64,000 nucleotides of DNA from Acidobacteriota bacterium (GCA_016192145.1 JACPUT010000018.1:248001-312000); one strand, 5' to 3'; shown: positions 1 through 9,258, counted from the stretch's first letter. Program-made: numbers and translations. Notes: generated by a model from the sequence alone, not told the origin.

Positions 1-1387
1 TGAGGTGGTGGTTGAAGAACTTCAGCTCCAGCTCCTGCTGGTACCAGGCGGAAGTCTTGGAACCGAACACGGCGTTGCCGATGCGGCTGCCATCCCCGCT
101 GGCCCACTGGCCGTGGGTCCAAGGGCCCATGACGAGCATCTGGTCCGTGGCGGGGCTCTGGGCGGCCAGGGCGCGGTAGGTGGCCAGCGGTCCGAAGAGA
201 TCCTCGGCGTCGAACCAACCGCCGACGGTCATCACGGCGGGTTTCACGCCCTTGAGGTGGGGCCGCAGGTCGCGGGCCTGCCAGTAGGCATCGAAGGTGG
301 TGTGCTTGACGTAGTCCGTCCAGATGGGCTCGTTGCCCTTGAGCACCTTGTCGAAGTTCGCCAGGGACCCCTGCTCCAGGTACCAGCGATAGCCATCCGT
401 GACGTGGAGACCCAGGGGCTTGGGGCTCTCGGAGCTGGGCTTCTCGCGATTGCTCTGGAAGAAGGTGAAGAAGGAGAAGGTGGCGGCCAGCTGGAAGGCG
501 CCGTTGTGGTAGGTGTCGTCGCCCTGCCAGAGGTCGATCATGGGGGCCTGGGGGCTCACGGCCACCAGCGCCGGATGGCCGCTGAGCATGCCTTGGATGG
601 TGTAGTGGCCGGGATAGCTGATGCCCCACTGGCCCACCTTGCCGTTGTGGGCGGGGACGTTGGCGAGCAGCCAGTCGATGGTGTCGAAAGTGTCGGTGCC
701 CTCGTCGATGTCCTTGCCCACCTTCTTCGGATTCACGGGGCGCATGTCCACGAACTCGCCTTCACTCATCCAGCGGCCGCGCACGTCCTGGTAGACGACG
801 ATGTAATCCTCGTTCAGGAAGAGCGGAGAGGGACCGAGGCGGCGGGAGAATTTGTCGGCCCCGTACGGAGCCACGCTGTAGGGCGTGCGCTGGATGAGGA
901 TGGGATGGGGCTTGCTCTTGTCCTTGGGCTCGTAGATCGACGTGAAGAGCTTCACGCCATCGCGCATGGGGATCATCACTTCCCGCTTCGTGTAGCGTTC
1001 CTGCACGGGGTTGGGAGAAGTGGTGATGGGCTTGTCCCGCTCCAAAACGATCGGAAGGGTCAAGCCGTTCTGGGAGGAGGTGCCGGTGAAGGTGCTCCCA
1101 TTGTCGGAGAGCTCGCCCTCGAAGGAGAGATTTCCGGGGATGCCCGGTACGCCGAAGCTCAAGGCCTTGCCCTGGAACTTGATATTGCCGAGGGGCAGAT
1201 CCTGGATGCCCTGATCAGGCACTGAGAAGGTGCCTATCCAGGCACCGGGTCCACCTTGGATGTCGACACGGATCCCCAGGAGCTGCCCGTTGGGGAGCTT
1301 AACCATGCCCCCCCACTTCCCGAGGGGGGTAGGAGCGGCTTGCTGGGCCACCAAGGCGATGCAGATGAAGGGAAGGGCTCGGATCAT
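1..1387 (-). CDS. CocE/NonD family hydrolase (X-Pro dipeptidyl-peptidase type), 3' end cut by window edge
   Basis: The gene reads leftward from an ATG at 1387 and stays open to the window edge, so its C-terminus is missing. An N-terminal hydrophobic stretch (MIRALPFICIALVAQ) looks like a Sec signal peptide, so the enzyme is probably exported. After roughly 110 residues comes a typical alpha/beta-hydrolase of the CocE/NonD family: KREVMIPMRDGVKLFTSIY, then VVYQDVRGRWMSEGEF, then the nucleophile elbow GQWGISYPGH (G-x-S-x-P). Further on are GGWFDAED and MGPWTHGQW, which normally carry the catalytic Asp and follow it. The family cleaves acyl-ester or amide bonds, including X-Pro dipeptides; the substrate here cannot be predicted. 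It is divergent from queE. Confidence 0.85.
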   Translation of the reverse strand, partial: MIRALPFICIALVAQQAAPTPLGKWGGMVKLPNGQLLGIRVDIQGGPGAWIGTFSVPDQGIQDLPLGNIKFQGKALSFGVPGIPGNLSFEGELSDNGSTFTGTSSQNGLTLPIVLERDKPITTSPNPVQERYTKREVMIPMRDGVKLFTSIYEPKDKSKPHPILIQRTPYSVAPYGADKFSRRLGPSPLFLNEDYIVVYQDVRGRWMSEGEFVDMRPVNPKKVGKDIDEGTDTFDTIDWLLANVPAHNGKVGQWGISYPGHYTIQGMLSGHPALVAVSPQAPMIDLWQGDDTYHNGAFQLAATFSFFTFFQSNREKPSSESPKPLGLHVTDGYRWYLEQGSLANFDKVLKGNEPIWTDYVKHTTFDAYWQARDLRPHLKGVKPAVMTVGGWFDAEDLFGPLATYRALAAQSPATDQMLVMGPWTHGQWASGDGSRIGNAVFGSKTSAWYQQELELKFFNHHL

Positions 1388-1489
1388 GGGGGCCTCGGGG
1401 GAATCAATCGTCCCAGCGCCTCGAGGCAAATGCGGGCAGGCCAGGGGCGGGACGTTAGAATCCATACGGGAACCGAACTGCAGGGGTTT

Positions 1490-2158
1490 ATGCGTTTCAA
1501 AGTGAACGAAGTCTTCCACAGCATCCAGGGCGAAGGCCTCCGGGCCGGGCGCCCCTGCCTGTTCATCCGCCTGACCGGGTGCCCCCTGCGGTGCACTTAC
1601 TGCGATACCGAGTACGCGTTCTACGAAGGGACCTTCCGGGAATTGGAGGATTTGCTGGATGAGGTGAGGCGGCGCCTGGGCCCTCCGGCCCACGGCCCCA
1701 ACGCGCCCTTCGTGGAGCTCACGGGTGGCGAGCCCCTGGCCAATCCCCAGGCGCCAGCCCTGCTGAAAGCCCTGTTGGAGCTCGGGTACGAGGTGGCCTT
1801 GGAGACGGCCGGGAGTCACGATCTGGCCCCGGTGCCCCGTGACGTGGTGAAGATCGTGGACCGGAAGACGCCGGGCAGCGGCGAGGTGGGCCGCTGGCTG
1901 GAATCCAACCTCGACCACATGGTGCCGGGGCAGGATGAGCTGAAATTCGTCCTCGCGGATGAGGCCGACTATGCCTGGGCCCGGGCCTGGTGCGAGGAGC
2001 GGCGGGTATGGGACCGCTTCGTCGTGCTCTTCAGCCCCGTGTGGGGCAAGCTCGACGCCGCGTGGCTCGCGGAGGCCATCGTGGCCGACAAGCTCCCCGT
2101 GCGCTTCCAGGTGCAGTTGCACAAGATCGTATGGGGTTCGGAAACCAAGGGCGTCTGA
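1490..2158 (+). CDS. queE: 7-carboxy-7-deazaguanine synthase (QueE)
   Basis: This 222-aa radical-SAM enzyme makes 7-carboxy-7-deazaguanine from 6-carboxytetrahydropterin in queuosine/preQ0 synthesis. The N-terminus shows FHSIQGEG, then FIRLTGCPLRCTYCDTEYAF with the CxxxCxxC 4Fe-4S motif. ELTGGEPL is the SAM-binding GGE motif, and QLHKIVWG matches the conserved family C-terminus. The ATG at 1490 follows AGGGG; the open frame runs further upstream, but the extra sequence does not resemble the family. A -10-like TTAGAAT lies about 25-30 bp upstream. No other queuosine genes are adjacent. Confidence 0.93.
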   Translation: MRFKVNEVFHSIQGEGLRAGRPCLFIRLTGCPLRCTYCDTEYAFYEGTFRELEDLLDEVRRRLGPPAHGPNAPFVELTGGEPLANPQAPALLKALLELGYEVALETAGSHDLAPVPRDVVKIVDRKTPGSGEVGRWLESNLDHMVPGQDELKFVLADEADYAWARAWCEERRVWDRFVVLFSPVWGKLDAAWLAEAIVADKLPVRFQVQLHKIVWGSETKGV

Positions 2159-2165
2159 CCTCCGC

Positions 2166-3011
2166 TCAGCGCGTTCCACTCCTGGCTTTCCATTCCGAAA
2201 GCGCCTGTTCCACGGGCCCCATGAGAGCCCGGCCGGCCTTGGCCCGCTGGCCCACCCGCAGGGCTTCCTGAAGGGTGGCCATGGCCTGGTCGGGTTGGCC
2301 CAATTCATCGAGGATGCGGGCCTTCACGAGCAGGTTCCGGGGGTTCTTCTGGATGCGGATGGAGGCTTCGATCCATTCCCGGGCCTGGGCCATCTGCCGC
2401 TCCCGCTCGAGGCAGTATTCGGCGGCGTCGCAGAGCAGCTTCCAGTCATGGCCGTTGCCAGCCAGGGCGCGCTTCATGCGACCCTGCACGATGTCATCCA
2501 CATCCACTTCCACGAGGAAACTCACCCGCAGCTTTTCCCAGTAGAGGTCCACGTAGGCGCCATCGGCGCTGGCGGGGTAGATCTCGAAGGTGAGCCACTC
2601 GGTCTGGGGAGCGGCCTTGGGCTTCACGTCGAAGCGGAGCACATCGAGGCGGGGGTCATATTCCCAGGCGCCCTGCTGCTTCGCACGGCGATTCAAGATG
2701 AAGGTCCACCGCTCGGGGCCCGGAAGGGCGAAGAGGGCGTAGGTACCCTTGGGGACGGGGTGGCCTTCCACCTTCACGGCGTCACCGAAGGTGATGGTGG
2801 TGGCCTCGTTGGCCCCCAGGCGCCAGACCTGCCCGAAGGGGACGAGGGTGCCCCAGATGACCCGCCCTCGCACGGCGGGCCGGTTGTAGGCCACCGAAAC
2901 CTCGGTGGGCCCCACCCACTGGGACACGGTGGCGTGAGGGCTTTTCGGCGGGAAGAGTCCGCCCTGGGCGACCAGGGCGGGGGTGGCGAGGAGCGGGAGC
3001 AGGACCCTCAT
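2166..3011 (-). CDS. DUF2911 domain protein, exported (second of a tandem pair)
   Basis: A 281-aa protein with an N-terminal signal peptide (MRVLLPLLATPALVAQ). The DUF2911 core runs from about residue 25 to 170: SPHATVSQWVG, SVAYNRPAVRGRVIWG, LVPFGQVWRLGANEATTITF, GTYALFALPG and WTFILNR. The C-terminal part is helical and TPR-like (ASIRIQKNPRNLLVKARILD). The function of DUF2911 is unknown; members are usually exported. The start codon overlaps the stop of the upstream paralogue by 4 bp (ATGA), so the two are probably translationally coupled. Confidence 0.85.
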   Translation of the reverse strand: MRVLLPLLATPALVAQGGLFPPKSPHATVSQWVGPTEVSVAYNRPAVRGRVIWGTLVPFGQVWRLGANEATTITFGDAVKVEGHPVPKGTYALFALPGPERWTFILNRRAKQQGAWEYDPRLDVLRFDVKPKAAPQTEWLTFEIYPASADGAYVDLYWEKLRVSFLVEVDVDDIVQGRMKRALAGNGHDWKLLCDAAEYCLERERQMAQAREWIEASIRIQKNPRNLLVKARILDELGQPDQAMATLQEALRVGQRAKAGRALMGPVEQALSEWKARSGTR

Positions 3012-3871
3012 TTCGCCTTCAGGGACGCCTTCCAGGCGGCGAGATCCTTCTCGACGTTCTCGGTATATTCCTTGGGGGCCTTGCCCCGGCTCAGGTCCGC
3101 CGCCTTCTGCAGGAAGGGAATCCCTTCCGCGGTGCGGCCCGCCCAGTGGAGGACGCGGGCGCGATTCTCGAGGTTCCAGAAACTCTCACCGATCTTCACG
3201 CTCTTCTCGCTCCAGGCCAGGGCCTTGTCCTGGTGGATCTTCACCTGGAGGCAGTACTGGGCCGCCTGGTACCAGGGGGTCCAATCGGTGTCGGGAGCCT
3301 TGGCGAGGGTATCCTCCAAGTGCTTCCAGTAGATGGTCTTGCCCTCGAATTCCACGGGGAAGGAGACCTTCAGCTTCTCCCAGCTCAGCTCCACGCGAGC
3401 GTGGTCGAGGTCCTGCACGTTCACTCGGTAATCCATGTACTCCTGATGGGCGGCGCCTTCGGGTTGCACCTCGAACCGGAGCACGTCCTCTTCGGGCTTG
3501 TAGTCATAGGAGCCCCAGATCTGGGCCTGCTTGCTGAGGATCCATGTCCATGCCTTCTCGGTGGGGATGGCGAAGAGGGCATAGGTTCCAGCGGCGACTT
3601 CCTTGCCCGCCACTTTGCAGGGGTGGGTGAAGGCGATGGTGGTAGCGGCGTTGGCGCCCGTGCGCCAGACCTTGCCGTAGGGCACCAGATCGCCCCAGAT
3701 CTTCCGTCCCTTCACGGCCGGCCGGGCGTAGCTGAGCTTGATCTGGCTCAGGCCCATGTCCTGGCTCAACGTGGCGGCGGGGCTCACGCGCAAGGGGGTG
3801 AGGCGCACGGGCTGGGGCTTGTCCTGAGCGACGAGGGTCAGTGCGAGGAGTGCGGGCAACACGTGGCGCAT
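3008..3871 (-). CDS. DUF2911 domain protein, exported (first of a tandem pair)
   Basis: A 287-aa paralogue of the downstream gene, with the same order of parts: signal peptide (MRHVLPALLALTLVAQ), DUF2911 core (SPAATLSQDMG, LSYARPAVKGRKIWGDLVP, GKVWRTGANAATTIAF, GTYALFAIPTEKAWTWIL) and a helical TPR-like tail. The pair looks like an old tandem duplication: motifs are conserved but much of the sequence has diverged. The open frame extends upstream over the neighbouring gene. The ATG at 3871 is chosen because it gives a clean signal peptide and because GGAG lies just upstream on this strand. Function unknown. Confidence 0.85.
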   Translation of the reverse strand: MRHVLPALLALTLVAQDKPQPVRLTPLRVSPAATLSQDMGLSQIKLSYARPAVKGRKIWGDLVPYGKVWRTGANAATTIAFTHPCKVAGKEVAAGTYALFAIPTEKAWTWILSKQAQIWGSYDYKPEEDVLRFEVQPEGAAHQEYMDYRVNVQDLDHARVELSWEKLKVSFPVEFEGKTIYWKHLEDTLAKAPDTDWTPWYQAAQYCLQVKIHQDKALAWSEKSVKIGESFWNLENRARVLHWAGRTAEGIPFLQKAADLSRGKAPKEYTENVEKDLAAWKASLKAK

Positions 3872-3900
3872 GGCGGCTCCGGGGAATGTGGAGGGACAGG

Positions 3901-5790
3901 TTAGCGCGGTGGCGGGCCGATGAAACGCCAGGGATTCCGGATGAAGGCCTTGCGGATGTCCACCCATAGGGCCCGGCGCTCCATGGGGCCCATGCCCCGG
4001 GCGCGGGTGGCGGTGCGTAGCGCGAGGGCGAATGAGACCCCGAAGTTCAGGAGGCCGATGAGCGGGATGGCGGAGAGGCTCCAGAGCGCCTCGTGACCGG
4101 GGGTTACCCCCGCCTGGAGGAGGCTGGCCAGGTCCATGGCCCATGCGGCGGATTGCAGGGTGATGTGCCGCACGCCGACGCCGACTCCCGCGAACTTCGA
4201 CAGGAGCACGGGGACGAAACCCAGGAGGAAGCCGAGGACGGCATTGCCGAAGAGGGCATCGAAGTGCCGGCCGAGGAAGTCGCCCAGGGCCCGGGCGCGC
4301 TTGATTCCCAAGGTGCGGCGCAGGCGGGGGCTGAGGGCCACGGCTTCGGGCAGCTGCCGGAAGGCGCTCCAGTTCGCGGCCCACCCGGCGGCCAAGCTGC
4401 TGGCCCAAAGGAAAACGCCCGTGAGCGCCGCGAAGGGCAGGGTCCAGGAGACCAGGGGATGCATCTCCTGAAGCCCGTGATGGGCGGTCTCCAGGGAGAG
4501 GAGGGGATGCCCCGTGAGGTGGCCCCAGCCCCAGGCGAAAGCGAAGGACAAGGGGATGGTGGCCAGCACGTTGCCAAGGGCGGCCACGGTCTGGGTGCGG
4601 GCGATGGCGGCGACCAGATCCACCTCCGCCGCCATTCCCCCCTTGGCCTCCAGCGTGCGGGCGAGCGCCGAGGCCGTGAGGGCGGGCTGCTTGGAAGCCA
4701 GGGCCAGGCCCAGCAAGTGCATCACACCGAAGGAAATCGCATAGTTGGCGGTGTGCGCCAAACCCAGGACCAAGGGCGCCAAGGGCAGCCACATCACGGA
4801 GTACTTGACGGCCGCCGTGCCCACCGTGAGCAGGCCGCCGCCGGCCGCGGCCCAGGCCATGTGCTGCCAGCCCCGGCGATCCGAGGCGATGTAGTGTTCC
4901 CCTCGCGCCCCCGTGTGCTCCACCACCTTGCGGGCGAGGCGCTTGAGGGAGGATCGGCCCAGGGCCCGGAGGCTCCCCTGGGACGCTGCGCCCAGGATCA
5001 GTTCGGCCGCGAGGGGTTGACCCAGAGGCTCTCCGCGATGGAGGGCCAGGAGGGTTTCCAGCCGATCCAGCTGCGCATGGAGGGAGTCCAGGCGGAAGAC
5101 CAGTTCGGTGCTCACCCCCCGCCGCTCGAGATAGGCGTGGGCCCGGAGTTCCTCGGTCCGGCAGGCGGCCAGGATCTGGCGGAAGTGATCGAGGGAACCC
5201 ACCTCCGCCGGCTGGGCCGCGTGCTGCCGCACGGCGTGGGGGAGCTCGAAGAAGGCGCTATCCCGATCATTCGCCCCCGGGATCAGATCCAGCAGTTCCC
5301 GGGAGAGGCCCAGGGCCGCGGCGCGGTGGGCGAGCAGGCGGGCAGCGTGGACCAGGGCTTCCGGGGTGGGCCTGAGCAGCTCAGGTAGCTGGCCGAGGCC
5401 GGCCGGATCCAGTGCCAACAACCACTCGGCGTCGGCCTCGGTCAACTCCAGGCGGTTGAGCAGGCTGTAGAGATCCCCCTCTGAATCCAGGCGGGGGATG
5501 AGGCTGTCGAGGAAGCGCTGAAGGCCCTCCGCGAGAAAACTGGGCTGATCGGGGAGCCCCGTTTCCGCGAGAAGGCGGATGGCCGAGGCGTGGGACCAGG
5601 CCTCCTGGAGCGCGGCCGCGAAACCGGGATTCGCCTCGAGGAACCGGGCAAGCTGCTGGATCCGGGCGGTGCGGCCCGGGCCCGGGGGAAGCTCCAGGAC
5701 CCTTCTCAGGGTCCCCTCGAGGGCCGTGGGCCCTTCGAGAGCGCTGAGATCCACGAAGCAATCCATCCCCTCAGAGTGCCACGCCGCCAT
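3901..5790 (-). CDS. Gcr-family membrane protein (annotated in databases as 'site-specific recombinase')
   Basis: A 629-aa protein. The soluble N-terminal half (about residues 1-300) is helical. The C-terminal half has several hydrophobic segments, including WLPLAPLVLGLAHTANYAISF, NVLATIPLSFAFAWGWGHL, FAALTGVFLWASSLAAGW, GNAVLGFLLGFVPVLLSKF and IPLIGLLNFGVSFALALR. Order and motifs (YTANYAISFG-like, QTVAALGNV, HLTGHPLL) match the family named after gonococcal Gcr. That name comes from an old phenotype; no tyrosine or serine recombinase motif is visible, so a recombinase role is doubtful and an inner-membrane protein is more likely. An internal ATG at 5766 is an equally possible start. Confidence 0.75.
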   Translation of the reverse strand: MAAWHSEGMDCFVDLSALEGPTALEGTLRRVLELPPGPGRTARIQQLARFLEANPGFAAALQEAWSHASAIRLLAETGLPDQPSFLAEGLQRFLDSLIPRLDSEGDLYSLLNRLELTEADAEWLLALDPAGLGQLPELLRPTPEALVHAARLLAHRAAALGLSRELLDLIPGANDRDSAFFELPHAVRQHAAQPAEVGSLDHFRQILAACRTEELRAHAYLERRGVSTELVFRLDSLHAQLDRLETLLALHRGEPLGQPLAAELILGAASQGSLRALGRSSLKRLARKVVEHTGARGEHYIASDRRGWQHMAWAAAGGGLLTVGTAAVKYSVMWLPLAPLVLGLAHTANYAISFGVMHLLGLALASKQPALTASALARTLEAKGGMAAEVDLVAAIARTQTVAALGNVLATIPLSFAFAWGWGHLTGHPLLSLETAHHGLQEMHPLVSWTLPFAALTGVFLWASSLAAGWAANWSAFRQLPEAVALSPRLRRTLGIKRARALGDFLGRHFDALFGNAVLGFLLGFVPVLLSKFAGVGVGVRHITLQSAAWAMDLASLLQAGVTPGHEALWSLSAIPLIGLLNFGVSFALALRTATRARGMGPMERRALWVDIRKAFIRNPWRFIGPPPR

Positions 5791-5868
5791 TGGGGGGTCT
5801 CATGCCGGGATCGGGACCCCGGCCAAGGGTCGTAACCACCCCCCGGGGCGCAGGTCCGGGCGGCCCGC

Positions 5869-6813
5869 TCAGTAGCCCCGGGCTCGATCCACGATGTCGA
5901 GGATGGGTTGGCCTTTCGCGAAGCGGGTCAGGTTCCCGCGGATGTCGGGGATGAGGTGGGCCGGCGTGCTGGGGCCGCTGTGGTGGGGGGTCACCGTGAC
6001 TTTCGGGTGGGCCCAGAGCCAGTGATCCGGAGGCAGGGGCTCCTCGGGGAAGACATCCAGGACGGCGCGCCCCAGGCGGCCTTTGTCGAGGGCGGCCTTC
6101 AGCGCGTCCAGATCCACCAGCTCCCCTCGGCCCACGTTGATCAGGGTGAGGTGCGGGTGTCCTTGGGTGAGGAAGGCCCCGTCCACCATGTTGCGGGAGC
6201 CCGTGGTGAGGGGGGCGCAGAGCACCAGCAGGCGGGCCTTGGGTAGCAGGGCGGGGGCGTCGGAGGAGGGGAGTACGGGGAAGCCATCCTCCGTGCGGGC
6301 CCGGGTCGCGAGCCCCGTCACCTCCATACCCAGCTCCCGGAGCGCCCGGGCGATCACGCGGCCGATGCGCCCGAACCCCAGGACGAGGGCGGATTGCCCC
6401 GTCAGGTCCTCGGGGATCAGGCCGGGCTTCCAGGTGGCCGTGGATTGCGCTTCGCCGCAGGCCTCAATGCGCTGGGCCTCATGGAGCAGGTGGCCGCAGA
6501 CATAGCGCGCCATCCATAGGCCGAAGGAACCATCGGCGCGGGTGATGGGAATCTGGGCGGGCAGCTCCGGGTGGCTCACGAGGTGATCCACGCCGGCTCC
6601 GCTGTTCTGGACCCAAGCCAGCTTGGGCATTCGGCCCACGAGCCCCGCCGGAAGTTTCCAGCAGAAGAGCCCTTCGGCCTCGGCGAGCCAAGCTGCATCA
6701 GCCTGATCCAGATCCCGGGGATGCCAGCCCCGGATGTCCAGCCGGGGTTCCGCGGCGGCGAGGGTGGGCACCCAATCCATGTGGCGGTGGTGAATGACGG
6801 CGAGCTTCCTCAT
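5869..6813 (-). CDS. NAD(P)-dependent D-2-hydroxyacid dehydrogenase (GhrA-like)
   Basis: A 314-aa enzyme of the D-isomer 2-hydroxyacid dehydrogenase superfamily, reducing glyoxylate, hydroxypyruvate or similar 2-oxoacids. The nucleotide-binding motif is LVLGFGRIGRVIARALRELG (GxGxxG). Catalytic landmarks follow: VLCAPLTTGSRNMVD, LINVGRGELVD (Arg), DVFPEEPLPPDHWLW (Glu) and VTPHHSGPS (His). The start overlaps the stop of the GntR regulator gene by 4 bp, placing it third in a lipA-GntR-dehydrogenase operon. The regulator probably controls this gene. The substrate is not predictable. Confidence 0.87.
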   Translation of the reverse strand: MRKLAVIHHRHMDWVPTLAAAEPRLDIRGWHPRDLDQADAAWLAEAEGLFCWKLPAGLVGRMPKLAWVQNSGAGVDHLVSHPELPAQIPITRADGSFGLWMARYVCGHLLHEAQRIEACGEAQSTATWKPGLIPEDLTGQSALVLGFGRIGRVIARALRELGMEVTGLATRARTEDGFPVLPSSDAPALLPKARLLVLCAPLTTGSRNMVDGAFLTQGHPHLTLINVGRGELVDLDALKAALDKGRLGRAVLDVFPEEPLPPDHWLWAHPKVTVTPHHSGPSTPAHLIPDIRGNLTRFAKGQPILDIVDRARGY

Positions 6814-7472
6814 GCCTCGGATCCTCGAGCCCGGAGCCAGATGCAGCAGGCCTCCGTGGTGGCCCTCAGGCGGGTCTCCAGCAGATGGTGGGCCTTCTCC
6901 AGGTCCCGGTCCCGGCAGGCCCTGAGGTATTCCAGGAGGGTGGGCAGCCCGTCGGGCAAGGTGCCGAGCACTTGCTTGTAGATGGGGTAATAGCGCTGGG
7001 CCCGGCTCACCACGTCCCGGAGCAGATGCAGGAGGTGGGGGCGTTCGGCGGGGGCGTAGAGGCAATCCAGCAAGGTGAGGTGGGCGTCATGGACGTCGTG
7101 GGGATCCGTGGCGGCGACCATGCGATCCCGCTGGAGGATGGCTTGGTCCACCAATTCGGGCGGGAGGTTCGGCATGGCGGAACGGAGGGCCAGGGCCTCT
7201 AGGACCAGGCGGGTTTCGGTGAGGTCCACCAGCTCTTCGGGGGTCATCCTCCGCACCACGGCGCCGTGGTAGGGCTCGAGGGTGACGAACCCTTCGGATT
7301 CCAGCTGGCGCAGGGCTTCGCGGAGCGGGATCGGGCTGAGTCCCAGCTGTTTGGCAAGGGCGACCTGATGGAGGCGCTCGCCCTCTTGAAGGCGTCCCTG
7401 CAGGATGGCGGTCTTCAGCTCCTGGGCGGCCTGCTCGGGCAGGGGGCGCAGGTGCTTTCGCGGGCGGGACAT
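6810..7472 (-). CDS. GntR-family transcriptional regulator (FCD/FadR subfamily)
   Basis: A 220-aa regulator. Residues 15-75 form the winged helix-turn-helix: LKTAILQGRLQEGERLHQVA, then QLGLSPIPLREALRQLESEG, then a wing ending HGAVVRRMTPEE. The rest is an all-helical FCD ligand-binding domain (TETRLVLEALALRSAM, DAHLTLLDCLY, HLLHLLRDVVSRAQRYY, LETRLRATTEAC), with Asp/His positions typical of metal-dependent carboxylate sensors. Its ATG overlaps the lipA stop by one base (TGATG), and its own stop overlaps the dehydrogenase start. A hydroxy- or oxo-acid effector is a reasonable inference. Confidence 0.9.
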   Translation of the reverse strand: MSRPRKHLRPLPEQAAQELKTAILQGRLQEGERLHQVALAKQLGLSPIPLREALRQLESEGFVTLEPYHGAVVRRMTPEELVDLTETRLVLEALALRSAMPNLPPELVDQAILQRDRMVAATDPHDVHDAHLTLLDCLYAPAERPHLLHLLRDVVSRAQRYYPIYKQVLGTLPDGLPTLLEYLRACRDRDLEKAHHLLETRLRATTEACCIWLRARGSEA

Positions 7473-8365
7473 CAGGCCTCCACCGGCGCGAAGCTTTCCT
7501 TGGCATGGTAGGAGCTGCGCACGAGGGGGCCGCTCTCCACCCGGCGGAAGCCCATTTCCAATCCCTTGCGCCGGTACATGTCGAATTCGGCGGGTTCCAC
7601 GAACCGCTGCAGCGGAAGGTGCACGTTCGTGGGCGGCAGGTACTGGCCCAGGGTGGCGATGTCCACGGAGGCCTTGCGCCAGTCGGCCATCAGCTCCAGC
7701 ACCTGCTCCGGCGTTTCGCCGAGGCCCACCATGATGCCGCTCTTGGTGCGCATGGCGGGGGCGTGGGCATCCCGGAAGGCGGCGGCGCGGCCGAGCACCT
7801 CCATGCTCTGGTGGTACTCGGCGTCGGGCCGCACGCGCTTGTACAGGTGGGGCACGGTCTCGACATTGTGGTTGAGCACTTCGGGGCGGGCCTCGAGCAC
7901 GGTATCCAGGGCGCTTTCATTGCCGCGGAAATCGGGGATGAGCACCTCGATGCCGCATCCGGCGTTGAGGCTGCGGATCCACCGGATGGTCTGGGCGAAG
8001 TGGGCGGCGCCGCCATCCGGGAGGTCATCCCGGTTCACGGAGGTGACCACGGCGAACTTCAGCTTGAGCGAGGCCACGGCCTCGGCCACGCGCTGGGGTT
8101 CCCCCGGATCCAGTTCCCCGGGCTTGCCCTTGCCCACGGAGCAGAAGCCGCAGTGGCGGGTGCAGATCTCGCCCATGAGCATGAAGGTGGCCGTACGGTG
8201 CACGCCCCAGCACTCGTTCAGGTTGGGGCAGCGGGCCTCCTCGCAGACCGTCACCAGCTTTTTATCCCGCATCAGGGACTGGACCTCGTCCACGACCTCG
8301 GGAGCCGGGATCTTGATCTTGAGCCACTCGGGGCGGGGGCCGGGGAGGACGGGGGGACGGGCCAA
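7472..8365 (-). CDS. lipA: lipoyl synthase (LipA)
   Basis: A 297-aa radical-SAM enzyme that inserts two sulfurs into protein-bound octanoyl chains. Both 4Fe-4S clusters are visible: the auxiliary CEEARCPNLNEC (Cx4Cx5C), and the radical-SAM ICTRHCGFCSVGKG (Cx3Cx2C). Other signatures are VVTSVNRDDLPDGGA, HNVETVPHLYKRVRP, KSGIMVGLGET, TLGQYLPPT and the C-terminal GPLVRSSYHA with the cluster-ligand Ser. Length is normal for the family. It is the first gene of the operon. lipB is not nearby. The gene is divergent from scpA. Confidence 0.97.
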   Translation of the reverse strand: MARPPVLPGPRPEWLKIKIPAPEVVDEVQSLMRDKKLVTVCEEARCPNLNECWGVHRTATFMLMGEICTRHCGFCSVGKGKPGELDPGEPQRVAEAVASLKLKFAVVTSVNRDDLPDGGAAHFAQTIRWIRSLNAGCGIEVLIPDFRGNESALDTVLEARPEVLNHNVETVPHLYKRVRPDAEYHQSMEVLGRAAAFRDAHAPAMRTKSGIMVGLGETPEQVLELMADWRKASVDIATLGQYLPPTNVHLPLQRFVEPAEFDMYRRKGLEMGFRRVESGPLVRSSYHAKESFAPVEA

Positions 8366-8430
8366 AATGGATCCTTACAGCGTTTGCGCCAAAGGGTCAT
8401 TGTACCGCCGGAAGCCGGTAGAATCAGGGC

Positions 8431-9258
8431 ATGGATACCCTCGAGCCCCAGGATGCCCCCGTGGCTGACATGAACGTGGAAGCCGCCCCTGAAATCCCCC
8501 CGACGGCCGCCCCCGAGCACCGCTTCGAGACCCCCAAGGGCTTCGAGAGCAAGTTCCGGAAAATGGACCTGCACCTGAGCGCCTTCGATGGGCCCCTGGA
8601 TCTGCTGCTCCACCTCATCCGCGAGGCCAAGCTCGACATCCTCGACCTGCCCATGGCGGAGGTCACCCGGCAGTACATGGAATACCTCCACCTCATGGAG
8701 GAGCTGAACCTGGAGATCGCCGCGGAGTTCGTGGCCATGGCCGCGCACCTGCTCCAGATCAAGAGCCGCCTCATGCTGCCCCGACCCCCGGCGGACGAAG
8801 GGATCGAGGACCCCCGCGAGGAGCTGATCCAGAAGCTGCTGGACTACCAGTCCGTGAAGGAGGCCGCCTCGAAGCTCGCCGCCTGCGAACAGGAACAGGC
8901 CAAGGTGGCCTACGTCCGGGGCCTCGATATCAAGGAACACGCCCGGGTGGAGGAGGAGCCGATCCGCGCCACCCTCTTCGATCTGCTGGGTGCCTATCGC
9001 GATGCCCTGAAGCGGCTGCTGCCGCCGCCTCCCGTGGAGGTCCGCACGCAGCCCAAGACCATCGAGCAGCGCATCGACGAGCTGATGGCCACCCTGAGGG
9101 ATCAGGACTGGCACCCCTTCGACGCGCTTTTGGCCCGGGTGGTCAACCGGGATGACGTGGTGCTGACCTTTCTCGCGCTGCTGGAGTTGGTGCGCCTCGG
9201 CAAGATCAACCTTTCCCAGGTGGGCGTCTTCGGCGAGATCCGGGTGAAGGCCGCCTGA
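8431..9258 (+). CDS. scpA: segregation and condensation protein A (ScpA)
   Basis: A 275-aa kleisin subunit of the SMC-ScpAB condensin. It has the conserved N-terminal HLSAFDGPLDLLLHLIREAK, then KLDILDLPMAEVTRQYMEYL, AAEFVAMAAHLLQIKSRLML and a C-terminal winged helix (VVLTFLALLELVRLGKINLS). It carries about 45 extra N-terminal residues rich in Pro and Glu before the core. scpB does not follow, which breaks the common scpA-scpB pairing. The stop codon overlaps the start of the next gene by one base. Confidence 0.95.
   Translation: MDTLEPQDAPVADMNVEAAPEIPPTAAPEHRFETPKGFESKFRKMDLHLSAFDGPLDLLLHLIREAKLDILDLPMAEVTRQYMEYLHLMEELNLEIAAEFVAMAAHLLQIKSRLMLPRPPADEGIEDPREELIQKLLDYQSVKEAASKLAACEQEQAKVAYVRGLDIKEHARVEEEPIRATLFDLLGAYRDALKRLLPPPPVEVRTQPKTIEQRIDELMATLRDQDWHPFDALLARVVNRDDVVLTFLALLELVRLGKINLSQVGVFGEIRVKAA

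Noticed and set aside
5-1225. Long plus-strand open frame at the window start
   Set aside because: It is the antisense shadow of the CocE/NonD hydrolase on the minus strand, which has family motifs and a signal peptide.
3901-5790. A true site-specific recombinase with nearby attachment sites
   Set aside because: The Gcr family name suggests it, but the protein is polytopic, shows no recombinase catalytic motif, and no attachment-site repeats flank it.
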